Translations under genes and position numbers: made by a program
Assembly: GCA_002441265.1 (NCBI GenBank)
Contig: DJVQ01000056.1
Coordinates: 349 to 30,603 of the forward strand
Origin: Syntrophaceae bacterium UBA6252
GTDB taxonomy: Bacteria; Desulfobacterota; Syntrophia; Syntrophales; UBA6807
DNA length: 30,255 bases
Reading direction: 5' to 3'
Shown here: piece by piece, positions 1 through 7,168 of the stretch
How positions within the stretch are numbered: position 1 is the first letter of the stretch
Layout: the number at the start of each line of letters is the position of its first letter
The notes under the pieces: model-generated
What the model saw: only the letters and a program-made list of their open reading frames with translations
The model's database searches: none
Told to the model about the DNA's origin: nothing

Positions 1-86
1 ATGGACCCGCCTCGGAGCCGGGCGGATTGGGGGCTTTGGTAAGGCCGGACGATGGGGAGATTGAGAGAAGAGCGGAAAAGGTTCAT
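1..86 (-). CDS. Start of a third gene of the leftward phage-type operon (partial)
   Basis: An open frame begins with ATG at 86-84 and stays open for 28 codons to the window edge. Its ATG overlaps the TGA stop of the preceding helix-turn-helix gene as ATGA, the arrangement also seen between the two helix-turn-helix genes upstream, so translational coupling is likely. The visible residues (MNLFRSSLNLPIV...) are too few to recognise a family. In phage early operons this position often holds a replication or regulatory gene, but that is only positional inference. The frame could also be accidental. Confidence 0.4.
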   Translation of the reverse strand, partial: MNLFRSSLNLPIVRPYQSPQSARLRGGS

Positions 87-355
87 GATCCGTGCTTCTC
101 CTTCCGCTTGGTCCTCTCGCGGTTCCAGAGATCGGCGATGAAGGAAATGGTCTTTTCGAATCCATCGATTTCCGATCTTGTGACGATCTCCACCCCGGCT
201 ATTTCGAAGAGCTTTTCAACGGCGGAAATGTTGATGGCCCCCTGTCCGGAGCGCCAGCGTGACATGGCGGCGTGATCCACCTGGATCATGTCCGCCAGGG
301 TCCCCTGGCCGTGTTTGTTGACAAGCTCCGTGACAAGCTCGTGAATGTTCATCAA
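83..355 (-). CDS. Small helix-turn-helix (Cro/CII-like) DNA-binding protein
   Basis: This 90-residue protein has a lambda-repressor-like fold. Residues about 17-50 (TLADMIQVDHAAMSRWRSG) read as an XRE-type helix-turn-helix with the usual 'A-M-S-R-W-R-S-G-Q' recognition helix. The C-terminus (residues 70-90) is strongly basic. The start ATG at 355 overlaps the stop of the gene before it by four bases, so the two are almost certainly co-transcribed from the promoter near 670-698. The context, opposite a CI-like repressor, suggests a Cro- or CII-like early regulator of a prophage or integrative element. The target sites are unknown. Confidence 0.75.
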   Translation of the reverse strand: MMNIHELVTELVNKHGQGTLADMIQVDHAAMSRWRSGQGAINISAVEKLFEIAGVEIVTRSEIDGFEKTISFIADLWNRERTKRKEKHGS

Positions 356-627
356 GAGACCTCAACAGCGGTTGATTTAGATTGTTTTTTCAGTGTGTCA
401 TCCTGTACTTGGACGAAAGGAAAAAGAATGGGGTGGGGGATATGGAAGATTTCTGAAATCTGTATGATGAGACGTTCAGGAGAGAGTTTACCGTTTAGGA
501 CTTTCCATATTGCGACTTTACTGACCGGTGGACTGCATTTTTGTCCAAGGGTCTCAAGAGTCAAGCCGTTGTATTTAATCAAGGCTTTCAGGAGATTCCT
601 GTTGCAATTGCGCCGGTATTTAGGCAT
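352..627 (-). CDS. Small helix-turn-helix (XRE-like) regulator, first gene of the leftward operon
   Basis: This 91-residue basic protein starts MPKYRRNCNR. Residues about 12-50 contain an XRE-type helix-turn-helix (GLTLETLGQKCSPP...KVAIWKVLNGK). The start at 627 has a good AGG ribosome site about seven bases upstream. It is the first gene after the divergent promoter region and is transcribed away from the CI-like repressor at 713-1387, so it occupies the position of Cro in lambdoid switches. The Cro role is inferred from position and fold. Confidence 0.75.
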   Translation of the reverse strand: MPKYRRNCNRNLLKALIKYNGLTLETLGQKCSPPVSKVAIWKVLNGKLSPERLIIQISEIFHIPHPILFPFVQVQDDTLKKQSKSTAVEVS

Positions 628-630
628 ATT
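602..630 (+). promoter_or_regulatory. Possible rightward promoter of the CI-like repressor
   Basis: TTGCAA (602-607) and CATATT (625-630) are separated by 17 bases, each matching four of six consensus bases. It would produce a leader of about 75 bases before the repressor ATG at 713 and overlaps the start of the leftward gene. This is weak evidence. Confidence 0.3.
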
Positions 631-646
631 AAACCTGCGGTGTTAA

Positions 647-677
647 TTTATTTACCTTCATTAAGACCGTAAATAAA
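647..677. promoter_or_regulatory. Inverted repeat in the divergent regulatory region, probable operator
   Basis: Perfect 9-base arms (TTTATTTAC at 647-655 and GTAAATAAA at 669-677) flank a 13-base spacer. The dyad covers the -10 region proposed for the leftward promoter, so binding of the CI-like repressor here would block the two small helix-turn-helix genes. The operator role is inferred from position. Confidence 0.55.
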
Positions 678-698
678 CCTTAGATGAAAGGTTGTCAA
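670..698 (-). promoter_or_regulatory. Probable leftward early promoter
   Basis: On the minus strand TTGACA (698-693) is followed after 17 bases by TATTTA (675-670). The -35 box is a perfect consensus match. Transcription would start near 663 and run into the gene starting at 627. Both inverted repeats of this region overlap it. Confidence 0.5.
676..693. promoter_or_regulatory. Second inverted repeat, possible autoregulatory operator
   Basis: AACCTT (676-681) and AAGGTT (688-693) are perfect 6-base arms around a 6-base spacer. The dyad directly abuts the first one and touches the -35 box of the leftward promoter. The alternative TTG start of the repressor gene (692) lies inside it, which favours the ATG at 713 as the true start. 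Confidence 0.4.
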
Positions 699-712
699 TA
701 AAAAATTTCACC

Positions 713-1387
713 ATGACTTTATCTTATTCAGTTTTAGTTGAGAGAATGAAGAAAGTAGGGGGGTTCTCGACTTATTCGGAACTTGCCGGAGTTCTTGAAA
801 TATCTCCACAGGCTTTGTCGAATTTCAAAAACAAAGGTGAAATGCCTCCGAATCTTGTAATCAAGTTTGCAGAAAAATTTAAAGTATCTGTTGATTGGCT
901 TTTGTGGGGAGGAGATTCACCAGAAATGAAGATACTTCCTCCCTATCCTTGCCCCTGCCTGGAAGATTTCAATTTTGTTTCAAAGTACTATGCTCAACCT
1001 TCGGGTGGTCCGGGCGCTTATGTCCTTTCCCAGGATGTTGAACAACAGTATGCCTTCAAGACAACGTGGCTGAAAAAGCGATGTCAGCCGAACCAGTGCG
1101 GCTTGTTCACCGTCAGGGGGAATTCGATGCTTCCAAGCATCGGAGACGGGGACCTGGTTCTTGTGGACATGTCGAAGAAGGAACTGAGGGACATTATCGA
1201 CGGTCAAATTTATGCCTTCACGGAAGGGGACTTGATGAAGGTGAAGCGGCTGGTCAAAAAGGGGTCAAAGATAATTGCCATATCTGATAACAAGGCGGAA
1301 ATCCCGGATCCGATGGAAGTGGACATGGAACAATTCCGGCTGATCGGTAGGGTCATTTGGGTAGGACATGAGTACAAGATTGAATGA
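713..1387 (+). CDS. CI-like phage repressor with S24 (LexA-type) peptidase domain
   Basis: The N-terminal 60 residues match the phage CI repressor helix-turn-helix family (STYSELAGVLEISPQALSNF followed by ...FAEKFKVSVDWLLWG). The C-terminal half is an S24 peptidase: the nucleophile serine lies in GNSMLPSIGDGDLVLVD and the catalytic lysine in DLMKVKRL. Such repressors self-cleave when stimulated by RecA filaments, lifting repression after DNA damage. I chose ATG 713 because the in-frame TTG at 692 lies within an inverted repeat and has its purine-rich stretch too close; neither start has a strong ribosome site. It faces two small helix-turn-helix genes, so it probably represses that operon and itself. 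A later ATG near 745 would cut into the helix-turn-helix. Confidence 0.9.
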   Translation: MTLSYSVLVERMKKVGGFSTYSELAGVLEISPQALSNFKNKGEMPPNLVIKFAEKFKVSVDWLLWGGDSPEMKILPPYPCPCLEDFNFVSKYYAQPSGGPGAYVLSQDVEQQYAFKTTWLKKRCQPNQCGLFTVRGNSMLPSIGDGDLVLVDMSKKELRDIIDGQIYAFTEGDLMKVKRLVKKGSKIIAISDNKAEIPDPMEVDMEQFRLIGRVIWVGHEYKIE

Positions 1388-1748
1388 GGGGAGGGAATCA
1401 CTAGGAACAATCTGGATTTCTGAATAAACTACTCACAAACTGAAGTTCCTTGCCGGGGGGCAAAGATGGTCCAGGGTACTTCGATATCTCTTTTCTTATT
1501 ACTTAGTCTAAGTATATATTTTATTAATATAATAAGGTTACTTGGATTATCCTGGCGCTTAGTATGATGTAACGGTATGTCTGTATATGTAATATCTCGT
1601 CACATGGTAGATCTGATTGTATTAAGGATCATGAGTATTATTGGTGAAGTGAAACACAAATACATATTTGTCTAGATAGGTCAAGAGAAATTTAAGAATT
1701 TTCCTTAAATTGTATGAACATTCTAACTTATATTCAGAGGGACTTAAA
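1388..1748. other. AT-rich non-coding stretch between repressor and NACHT gene
   Basis: No convincing ORF was seen. Base composition changes here from mixed to strongly AT-rich, marking the left edge of the defence-like island. The only structures noted are a short G-rich hairpin (TTGCC/GGCAA) near 1449 and the palindrome at 1689-1711. Confidence 0.5.
1689..1711. promoter_or_regulatory. Palindrome upstream of the NACHT gene, possible operator
   Basis: AATTTAAG (1689-1696) and CTTAAATT (1704-1711) are perfect 8-base arms with a 7-base spacer, 37 bases before the ATG at 1749. It has no GC-rich stem or U-tract, so an operator is more likely than a terminator. A regulatory role is inferred only. 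Confidence 0.4.
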
Positions 1749-3968
1749 ATGGACTGGAAAGAGCTAGAAAATCATGTAAGGGAGTTGGCTTCATGTAATT
1801 GGATAGCTGAAGCAAAGCCAGAGATTATTAACGGCGTACGCTTTGACTGTGTTATTAGAAAACGTCCTGACTACTGGGTAATCATTGAGATCTCGAAGGA
1901 AAATGAACTTTATAAATTACGAAACGACTTGGCCAAAGTTTCAGTAGCAAGGCCCTATCTATTTAGTCAGAAGATCTATGCAGAGTGTTACTTTGTGTGC
2001 AATCACCCAACTGAGACGATGCGAATCACTGGTGCAAATGACAACGTAAATGTAATGTCTGTTGATGAATTGCGTGGTTTACTGCTCGGATACGAGCAAT
2101 ATTTCAAGTTGAGATCAAATCTGCCCTTTGGAAGTGCGATTGATAGGAAATCGGGAAAACGTGATAGCTCAGAATATATAAGCGTTAAGTACTTAAGCAT
2201 AGATGGAAAATCCTCTTATTCCGTCCAGGATATTTCCGCACTTTTGATGCGAGGAGAAAAAATTATACTCTTGGGAGACTATGGGACAGGGAAGAGTCGT
2301 TGCATACAAGAAGTATTTTTTGGACTACACAAAGATGCTATCGAGCATTGGAAATTTCCCATTTCAATTGATCTAAGGGAAAATTGGGGTGTGCGAAGAG
2401 GTCACGAATTATTAAGACGGCATTTTGATGATCTTGGAACATCTGAGATAGGTGAATCAACGTTACGGCTCATAAGAGATAAGCGAATCATATTACTTAT
2501 TGATGGTTTTGATGAGATCGCATCACAGACTTGGAGCAACGATCCTGTAGTGCTGCAAAATATACGCAGACAATCTCTTTCTGCCGTAAGTGATTTATTG
2601 CAGCGTGTAAATTGCGGGATTTTAATAACAGGGCGTGAGCACTACTTTAATTCACAAGATGAAATGTTTAAGTGTCTAGGATTGAAACAGAATGGAACAT
2701 ATGTATTGAGGTGTTCGCAGGAATTTACGGAATCTGAGATTCAGCAATACATGATACGCTTAAAAAGTATTGTGGAGGTACCAGAGTGGCTTCCAAAGCG
2801 TCCACTGATATGTCAAATATTGGCAGATTTAGAACCGGACGTTTTACAGGATTTAGTTACGAATGAGACTGGTGAGGTGAGGTTTTGGAATTCGGCACTT
2901 CATGCTATATGCACAAGGGAAGCAAACATAAAATCGATTCTGGATGCTACTGTAATCCAAGATGTCCTTGTAGGCTTAGCTCGTCTGACCCGTATGAAAG
3001 CGAGAGATGTTGGGCCAATCACAACACAGGAAATCAATGATGTATTTAAAAAGGTTACTAGCATTCAACCAAATGATGAATCCGCAGTCATTCTTCAGAG
3101 ACTTCCTTTGCTAGGACGGGTAGAAGCTCAGTCTTCCGATCGCCAGTTCGTTGACTATTATTTTTTAGATGGTTTGAGAGCTGAAGATATTTGTCGAGAT
3201 ATATATAGCCAGAATGAATCAGCATTATCAGAAACATGGTTTAATCCTCTGCGTCCGTTCGGAATACGAGTACTAACACAGGAAATCTCTTTATCGGCTG
3301 ACTTAACTGGTTTCATTCGTTTCCTACGGCGTGCCTGCTCTGGATCGAATGGTGTACTTGGTGGTGACTTGATATGTAGCATACTGTCCGCACACGATGG
3401 GTCATTTGCCTTTGATGGTATTCATCTCTCAGGATCTCATATATCGTCTTTTGATCTTACTAGGAGTACTCTAAGTGGTATAGACATATCTAATACAATT
3501 ATTAACGAGTTAATAATAACTGAAGCAAATCCGAGCAATGTACGAATATATGATTGCGTGATCGGTATAGTTGATGGTGTATCTGAGGCAGCGGGTCTAC
3601 CAGAATGGATGTCAAATAATGATATTGGTGAATATGTTCGAGTAAACACGGTTACTAGAATCAAACAAGCAAAATTAAGTTCGGAGCAAAAAGTGTTTGT
3701 TACTATTATAAAAAAGACCTTCTTTCAACCAGGGGCAGGAAGAAAGGAAGAGGCTTTGCTAAGAGGACTGGATAGTGCAAACCTCAAACGTTCGAGCGAT
3801 AAAATTTTAAAGATGTTAGTACGTGAAAAAATCCTCAAGAAAGTACCTGGGAAGGAAGGTCATCTATACGTTCCTCAAAGAACACACACTCAACGGATGG
3901 CTGAGATACTGAAGGAACTTACGCTATCCAAAGATGATTTATGGCTATGTCTCAGATCAACGGATTAA
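1749..3968 (+). CDS. NACHT-type STAND NTPase with nuclease-like N-terminus, pentapeptide-like and winged-helix C-terminus
   Basis: This 739-residue protein has a clear NACHT core: Walker A GDYGTGKSR (about 176-184), Walker B ILLIDGFDE (about 248-256) and the following ILITGRE (about 292-298). Residues 1-120 alternate helices and strands with FDCVI...VIIEISK, compatible with a PD-(D/E)XK nuclease fold, though the usual ExK is ExxK here, so the assignment is tentative. Residues about 555-600 have pentapeptide-like spacing (FDLTRSTLSGIDISN), and about 640-739 looks like a winged helix. NACHT proteins in bacteria act as phage sensors that oligomerise and trigger an effector (established for bNACHT). 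The ATG at 1749 is preferred over TTG 1710 because AGAGGG lies eight bases upstream. Codon use is AT-rich and foreign to the GC-rich neighbourhood. The defence role is inferred. Confidence 0.8.
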   Translation: MDWKELENHVRELASCNWIAEAKPEIINGVRFDCVIRKRPDYWVIIEISKENELYKLRNDLAKVSVARPYLFSQKIYAECYFVCNHPTETMRITGANDNVNVMSVDELRGLLLGYEQYFKLRSNLPFGSAIDRKSGKRDSSEYISVKYLSIDGKSSYSVQDISALLMRGEKIILLGDYGTGKSRCIQEVFFGLHKDAIEHWKFPISIDLRENWGVRRGHELLRRHFDDLGTSEIGESTLRLIRDKRIILLIDGFDEIASQTWSNDPVVLQNIRRQSLSAVSDLLQRVNCGILITGREHYFNSQDEMFKCLGLKQNGTYVLRCSQEFTESEIQQYMIRLKSIVEVPEWLPKRPLICQILADLEPDVLQDLVTNETGEVRFWNSALHAICTREANIKSILDATVIQDVLVGLARLTRMKARDVGPITTQEINDVFKKVTSIQPNDESAVILQRLPLLGRVEAQSSDRQFVDYYFLDGLRAEDICRDIYSQNESALSETWFNPLRPFGIRVLTQEISLSADLTGFIRFLRRACSGSNGVLGGDLICSILSAHDGSFAFDGIHLSGSHISSFDLTRSTLSGIDISNTIINELIITEANPSNVRIYDCVIGIVDGVSEAAGLPEWMSNNDIGEYVRVNTVTRIKQAKLSSEQKVFVTIIKKTFFQPGAGRKEEALLRGLDSANLKRSSDKILKMLVREKILKKVPGKEGHLYVPQRTHTQRMAEILKELTLSKDDLWLCLRSTD

Positions 3969-4067
3969 TGTGATATTGGAATGTTAGGGCATTCCCGTGC
4001 CTCTAAAAAGGATAAATCCGTGGCCGTTTGTAATCTCTTTATCTAAAATCATTCTCAACAGACATTA

Positions 4068-4271
4068 ATGCCGATTTCAAGTGATGATTTACTGTCAAAG
4101 ATTCAAGAGAAGATCAGATCTCTCATACCAAAAGAATACGATTCTCACGATCCTTTCTCCTTCATCGTTGATGAAAAAGCCCTGGCGACTGCCAAAGAAG
4201 GAAACTTCGGGATAGGTGTTTGTTTTGCGCGGAAGGAGACAGGGGAAGTGATCTTGAAAGATAAGCATTAA
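4068..4271 (+). CDS. Small protein of unknown function in the defence-like island
   Basis: This 67-residue ORF (MPISSDDLLSKIQEKIRSL...) has protein-like composition: an amphipathic N-terminal helix, then a glycine-containing strand region (EGNFGIGVCFARKETGEV). No Shine-Dalgarno sequence is visible before the ATG at 4068. It sits 99 bases after the NACHT gene and 54 bases before the HExxH peptidase gene on the same strand, so it could be part of the same unit, for example an inhibitor or antitoxin of the peptidase. That role is speculation, and I do not recognise the family. Confidence 0.45.
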   Translation: MPISSDDLLSKIQEKIRSLIPKEYDSHDPFSFIVDEKALATAKEGNFGIGVCFARKETGEVILKDKH

Positions 4272-4325
4272 GTAACTACTTCGCATAGCAAAGTGTTCAG
4301 CAGCATATCTCAAGGGTTCATGATT

Positions 4326-4925
4326 ATGTCCTATCACAAAAAATTGCTTGAAGAATTATTAATATCTAGAAATGGGCTCGAAGTAGATTCAATTCATTTT
4401 GTATCTGATGAAATATACCATAAAGACGAAAAGGAAAAGCTGATAGCAATTGGAAAAGGAACTTTTGAACCCATTCGCTTCTCTATAAAAGGTCTTCAAT
4501 ATCCTGAAGGAATGGGTACAAAATCATCATGTAATATGCGTGGCGCTAATATTTGCTACAGAAATGGTTTGGCAATAGTTAATGTAATATTATTGCCATA
4601 TGAGAAATTTCCTCAAACGGATGTGAATTCCATGTTGCAACTGTGCGCCCTACTTCACGAACTAGGCCATGTAGAGGACATGCAAAAGGAAATCAACTTT
4701 TCTTTTTTAGAAATTCCCACAGTACGACTTGTTGAAGCAGAGGTTTATGCACATATATATACATTGAATCATCTTAAAAGAATGGGTGCCATAGATGCGC
4801 GTAACATCGTTGCAAGTGCATTATATAAGTATAAAGATTCAGCAAATATTTTTGAAAAAAGTCTTTATAAGGAAATATCCAATTCAATTGGAAGGGGACG
4901 CATTAAAAAATGGGTGAGATCATAG
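4326..4925 (+). CDS. HExxH zinc metallopeptidase, ImmA/IrrE-like
   Basis: The 199-residue protein contains LLHELGHVED, a gluzincin-type HExxH zinc motif, at about residues 117-126. It is followed some 20 residues later by VEAEVYAH, the position and form of the third zinc ligand (E-A-x-x-[FY]-A) of ImmA/IrrE peptidases. Those enzymes typically cleave a partner repressor after a stress or phage signal. ATG 4326 is chosen because AAGGG lies nine bases upstream; GTG 4293 and ATG 4320 are in frame but less well placed. No helix-turn-helix partner is fused, unlike many family members. Its substrate may be one of the neighbours or the CI-like repressor, which is inference. Confidence 0.7.
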   Translation: MSYHKKLLEELLISRNGLEVDSIHFVSDEIYHKDEKEKLIAIGKGTFEPIRFSIKGLQYPEGMGTKSSCNMRGANICYRNGLAIVNVILLPYEKFPQTDVNSMLQLCALLHELGHVEDMQKEINFSFLEIPTVRLVEAEVYAHIYTLNHLKRMGAIDARNIVASALYKYKDSANIFEKSLYKEISNSIGRGRIKKWVRS

Positions 4926-4934
4926 AAGTATTAA

Positions 4935-5066
4935 GCTTCAGTAAGCCATTACCTTCCGCCGGATCCGGACAACGGAATTGTAGGGCTTCGGGATAAATTA
5001 CCTCCCGTATGGCAGGAGATAGCGGACAGAGGGATTTACAGGGAATTTGATTGCTACGAGAATTAA
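4935..5066 (+). pseudogene. Relic of a gene's 3' end (copy 1 of 2)
   Basis: A readable stretch with no start codon ends at TAA 5064 and encodes about 43 residues including LPPDPDNGIVGLRD and a hydrophilic tail (DCYEN). It looks like the C-terminus of a truncated protein I do not recognise. A related, more decayed copy lies at about 6061-6110; 22 of 26 bases around CCGGATCCGGAC match. Both copies lie upstream of a small membrane-protein gene, suggesting a recombination seam or duplicated cassette boundary. Confidence 0.45.
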
Positions 5067-5117
5067 GAAAGATGGCATTGTAGATATTAAGTATTCAAAA
5101 TAGATAATACGTAGATA

Positions 5118-5145
5118 TTTTACAATATTACAATATATTGTAAAA
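5118..5145. promoter_or_regulatory. AT-rich palindrome upstream of the 2-TM membrane gene
   Basis: TTTTACAATA (5118-5127) and TATTGTAAAA (5136-5145) are perfect 10-base arms with an 8-base spacer, 34 bases before the ATG at 5180. Its low GC content and lack of a U-tract speak for an operator rather than a terminator. Confidence 0.45.
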
Positions 5146-5179
5146 ATTAGTTTTAGCTATATTGTTTCGGATTAAACAG

Positions 5180-5932
5180 ATGGATACAATGCAAATTATT
5201 TACATATCTCTAATAACAATAGGTATAGTTATACAAATATTAGATAAATATTATACTGCATACAAGAACCGGATAAAAAACAATCCTATTTTAAGAGCAG
5301 TGTTGCTATGTTTATCAATAGTTCTAATAACAATAAATGGTGTCCTTGTTTTAATTCCAATATGTGAGAGTCAGAGATATGAGGTATATGCATCGCCATC
5401 AGAGATAAACGTCAGACAAAGAACAAATAAGGATTTGGTATTAAAAATTACGAACAATAAAGATTATGCAATATATGACGTTAGTGTGAGTGTTTGCATA
5501 AACGATATAAACGTTAATCCAGATATTATTGATATTATGCCAGCTGAAGTGAAAGAAGACCCTAATATACCTTTCATATTAGTGGGATATGTTCTATCAA
5601 ATGGGTGTTCAACTTTTTCATTTCATTCAATTAGTCCTCATTCAACAAGAGATTTTCATATTAGGGTAAAACATGAAAATAACATAGAAGACCATAAGAT
5701 AGCATTTATTGTGTATGACTGGGCATTAGAACCATCATTATTCGACGTACCAATTACAAATGAACAATTCAGAAATATACCGAAAAACTTTCATGAATTT
5801 TATGAAAAGAAAGAAGAAGGTATTGAAAACAGAGGTCATGCATGGCTTCAACGAATTAAGATACCTCAAAATCCATACTTTCCATGTAACTTAGAAACAA
5901 AATTGATATCTGTTAGATATTATAAAAGATAA
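5180..5932 (+). CDS. Two-helix membrane protein with beta-rich extracytoplasmic domain, unknown function
   Basis: This protein of about 250 residues has two N-terminal transmembrane helices (IIYISLITIGIVIQIL at about 5-20 and AVLLCLSIVLITINGVLVLIP at about 40-60) separated by a basic loop. The rest is beta-rich and resembles an Ig-like or DUF11-like fold (DLVLKITNNKDYAIYDVSVSV). Two-helix membrane proteins are frequent effectors in bacterial conflict systems, and the position between the peptidase and another 2-TM protein supports that, but no family was recognised. ATG 5180 is chosen over TTG 5162; ATG 5189 is also possible and there is no clear ribosome site. The gene is extremely AT-rich. 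Confidence 0.65.
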   Translation: MDTMQIIYISLITIGIVIQILDKYYTAYKNRIKNNPILRAVLLCLSIVLITINGVLVLIPICESQRYEVYASPSEINVRQRTNKDLVLKITNNKDYAIYDVSVSVCINDINVNPDIIDIMPAEVKEDPNIPFILVGYVLSNGCSTFSFHSISPHSTRDFHIRVKHENNIEDHKIAFIVYDWALEPSLFDVPITNEQFRNIPKNFHEFYEKKEEGIENRGHAWLQRIKIPQNPYFPCNLETKLISVRYYKR

Positions 5933-6044
5933 AAGCAAAGGTCATGAGCACAGAGACGAAAAAATATTTAGGAAATTTAATGTGCAAAAGTTGGGCACTT
6001 CCCGGCCAGTTAGTCTATCTCTGAATATCAGAGAATCGTTGTTT

Positions 6045-6077
6045 CCGGGATCCAGGAATCCTATCACCTGGTCCCGG
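6045..6077. repeat. Stem-loop with 11-bp stem
   Basis: CCGGGA-CCAGG (6045-6056, with one bulged T) pairs with CCTGGTCCCGG (6067-6077) around a 10-base loop. No U-tract follows. It may be a terminator of the upstream gene or a remnant of a mobile element end. Confidence 0.45.
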
Positions 6078-6110
6078 ATCCGGACAGTGGGATTGTTGGT
6101 CCGTGAGGTA
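6061..6110 (+). pseudogene. Relic of a gene's 3' end (copy 2 of 2)
   Basis: This stretch aligns with 4947-5000, sharing the core CCGGATCCGGACA and the following GGGATTGTTGG with few changes, but meets a TGA after PDPDSGIVGP. It is a degraded duplicate of the relic ending at 5066. Confidence 0.4.
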
Positions 6111-6229
6111 ATAGGCTACGTTATTTACGATATTGTGAAAGGTAGAGCCCCCTAGATATGGCGAGTAGTGAAAATATATATTTATATTACATGCATATAA
6201 TCAAAATAACAATGTTGTAGGAGATGGCT

Positions 6230-6889
6230 ATGTCTATAGATATTAAAGAAATATCATATATAGTAAAAGAAGTAATTCTACCGTTAATTACCCTTGTCTT
6301 GATAACAATGACTTTTTACATAGCATGGAAGAAAGGTATATTTGATATAAGATCGGAGAAAAGAGATAAAAACGATGGTATAGTCGAAATGTTAAATAGT
6401 AATAACAAAAGCATTAGATTGACTCCATCAGTTATGCAGACATTAGCATATGATGAAAACAGATTTTCAGAATATCATCAGCAAAGCATTAATCAATCAC
6501 GTATTAGTTTTTGGTTCAGTTTAGTATTCGCAGCTACAGGCTTTCTTATTATTGCAACATCAATATTTACCTATACTGACAAGACTGGTTACATAGGTAT
6601 AATTGCAGGAACAATTATTGATGCGGTATCTGCCTTATTTTTTATACAATCAAATAAGGCGAGACAGCTTATGTCAGATTTTTTTGACAAGCTTCGTCAA
6701 GATAAAAAACTAGAAGAGTCACTTAAACTATGTGCGTCAATTGATAATGAGTTTATGCGAAATGCATTAAGAATAAAATTGTCACTTTATTTTTCCGGCC
6801 TAGAAGATAGCTATAACATAGCATCTGAAATAATTAGAATAGAAAAAGGGGAGCGTTCAAGTGATAGTGATAAGAGAAGTGGTGAATGA
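6230..6889 (+). CDS. Two-helix membrane protein resembling the TRADD-N-associated membrane family
   Basis: The 219-residue protein has an N-terminal hydrophobic helix (about 14-32) and a central helical hairpin (SFWFSLVFAATGFLIIATSIF and the segment after TGYIG). This is followed by a charged helix (ARQLMSDFFDKLRQDKKLEES). The pattern YHQQSINQSRISFWFSLVF...SNKARQ resembles the 2-TM domain found beside TRADD-N modules and STAND NTPases in bacterial conflict systems (Aravind-group classification), recalled without a search. ATG 6230 is the start because AGGAG lies six bases upstream, whereas ATG 6224 directly abuts it. It is the last gene of the AT-rich island and probably a membrane-acting effector or adaptor. 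The role is inferred. Confidence 0.65.
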   Translation: MSIDIKEISYIVKEVILPLITLVLITMTFYIAWKKGIFDIRSEKRDKNDGIVEMLNSNNKSIRLTPSVMQTLAYDENRFSEYHQQSINQSRISFWFSLVFAATGFLIIATSIFTYTDKTGYIGIIAGTIIDAVSALFFIQSNKARQLMSDFFDKLRQDKKLEESLKLCASIDNEFMRNALRIKLSLYFSGLEDSYNIASEIIRIEKGERSSDSDKRSGE

Positions 6890-7028
6890 CAAAGGAAAGG
6901 AGAGTAAAAAATAACAAGAATTATCAAAAGAATATCGTATCATATTTAAAAATACATATTTCTTTATGCAAATTAATGAGCAGTTATTTAAATGCATTTC
7001 AGTGATTCAAAAAATCATAGTAAAACAT

Positions 7029-7056
7029 GGTCAAATTCAGTGACCAAATTTTGACC
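7029..7056. repeat. Inverted repeat near island border
   Basis: GGTCAAA (7029-7035) and TTTGACC (7050-7056) are perfect arms. Nested inside is TGGTCA/TGACCA (7028-7033, 7041-7046). It may be a binding site or transposon-end remnant. Confidence 0.4.
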
Positions 7057-7083
7057 GGTTGCTCCGAAAATGACCAAAAAATA

Positions 7084-7144
7084 GGTAAGGCATCGGAAAT
7101 TGAAAACCACTTAAGTACATGATCTTCCTTTCCAATGCCTTACC
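7084..7144. repeat. Long inverted repeat at island border
   Basis: 16-base arms (7084-7099 starting GGTAAGGCAT, and 7129-7144 ending ATGCCTTACC) match at 15 of 16 positions around a 29-base loop. The arrangement could be an integration boundary, a small non-coding hairpin or a remnant element end. It lies where base composition changes. Confidence 0.5.
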
Positions 7145-7168
7145 ATGGTCTGTTGCTTAAAACACCCT

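Larger units (their letters stand above)
5933..6229. other. Intergenic stretch with decayed sequence and a hairpin
   Basis: There is no intact gene. It holds the second copy of the gene-tail relic (about 6061-6110) and a strong hairpin (6045-6077). The composition is less AT-rich than the flanking genes, consistent with inserted or leftover DNA. Confidence 0.45.
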
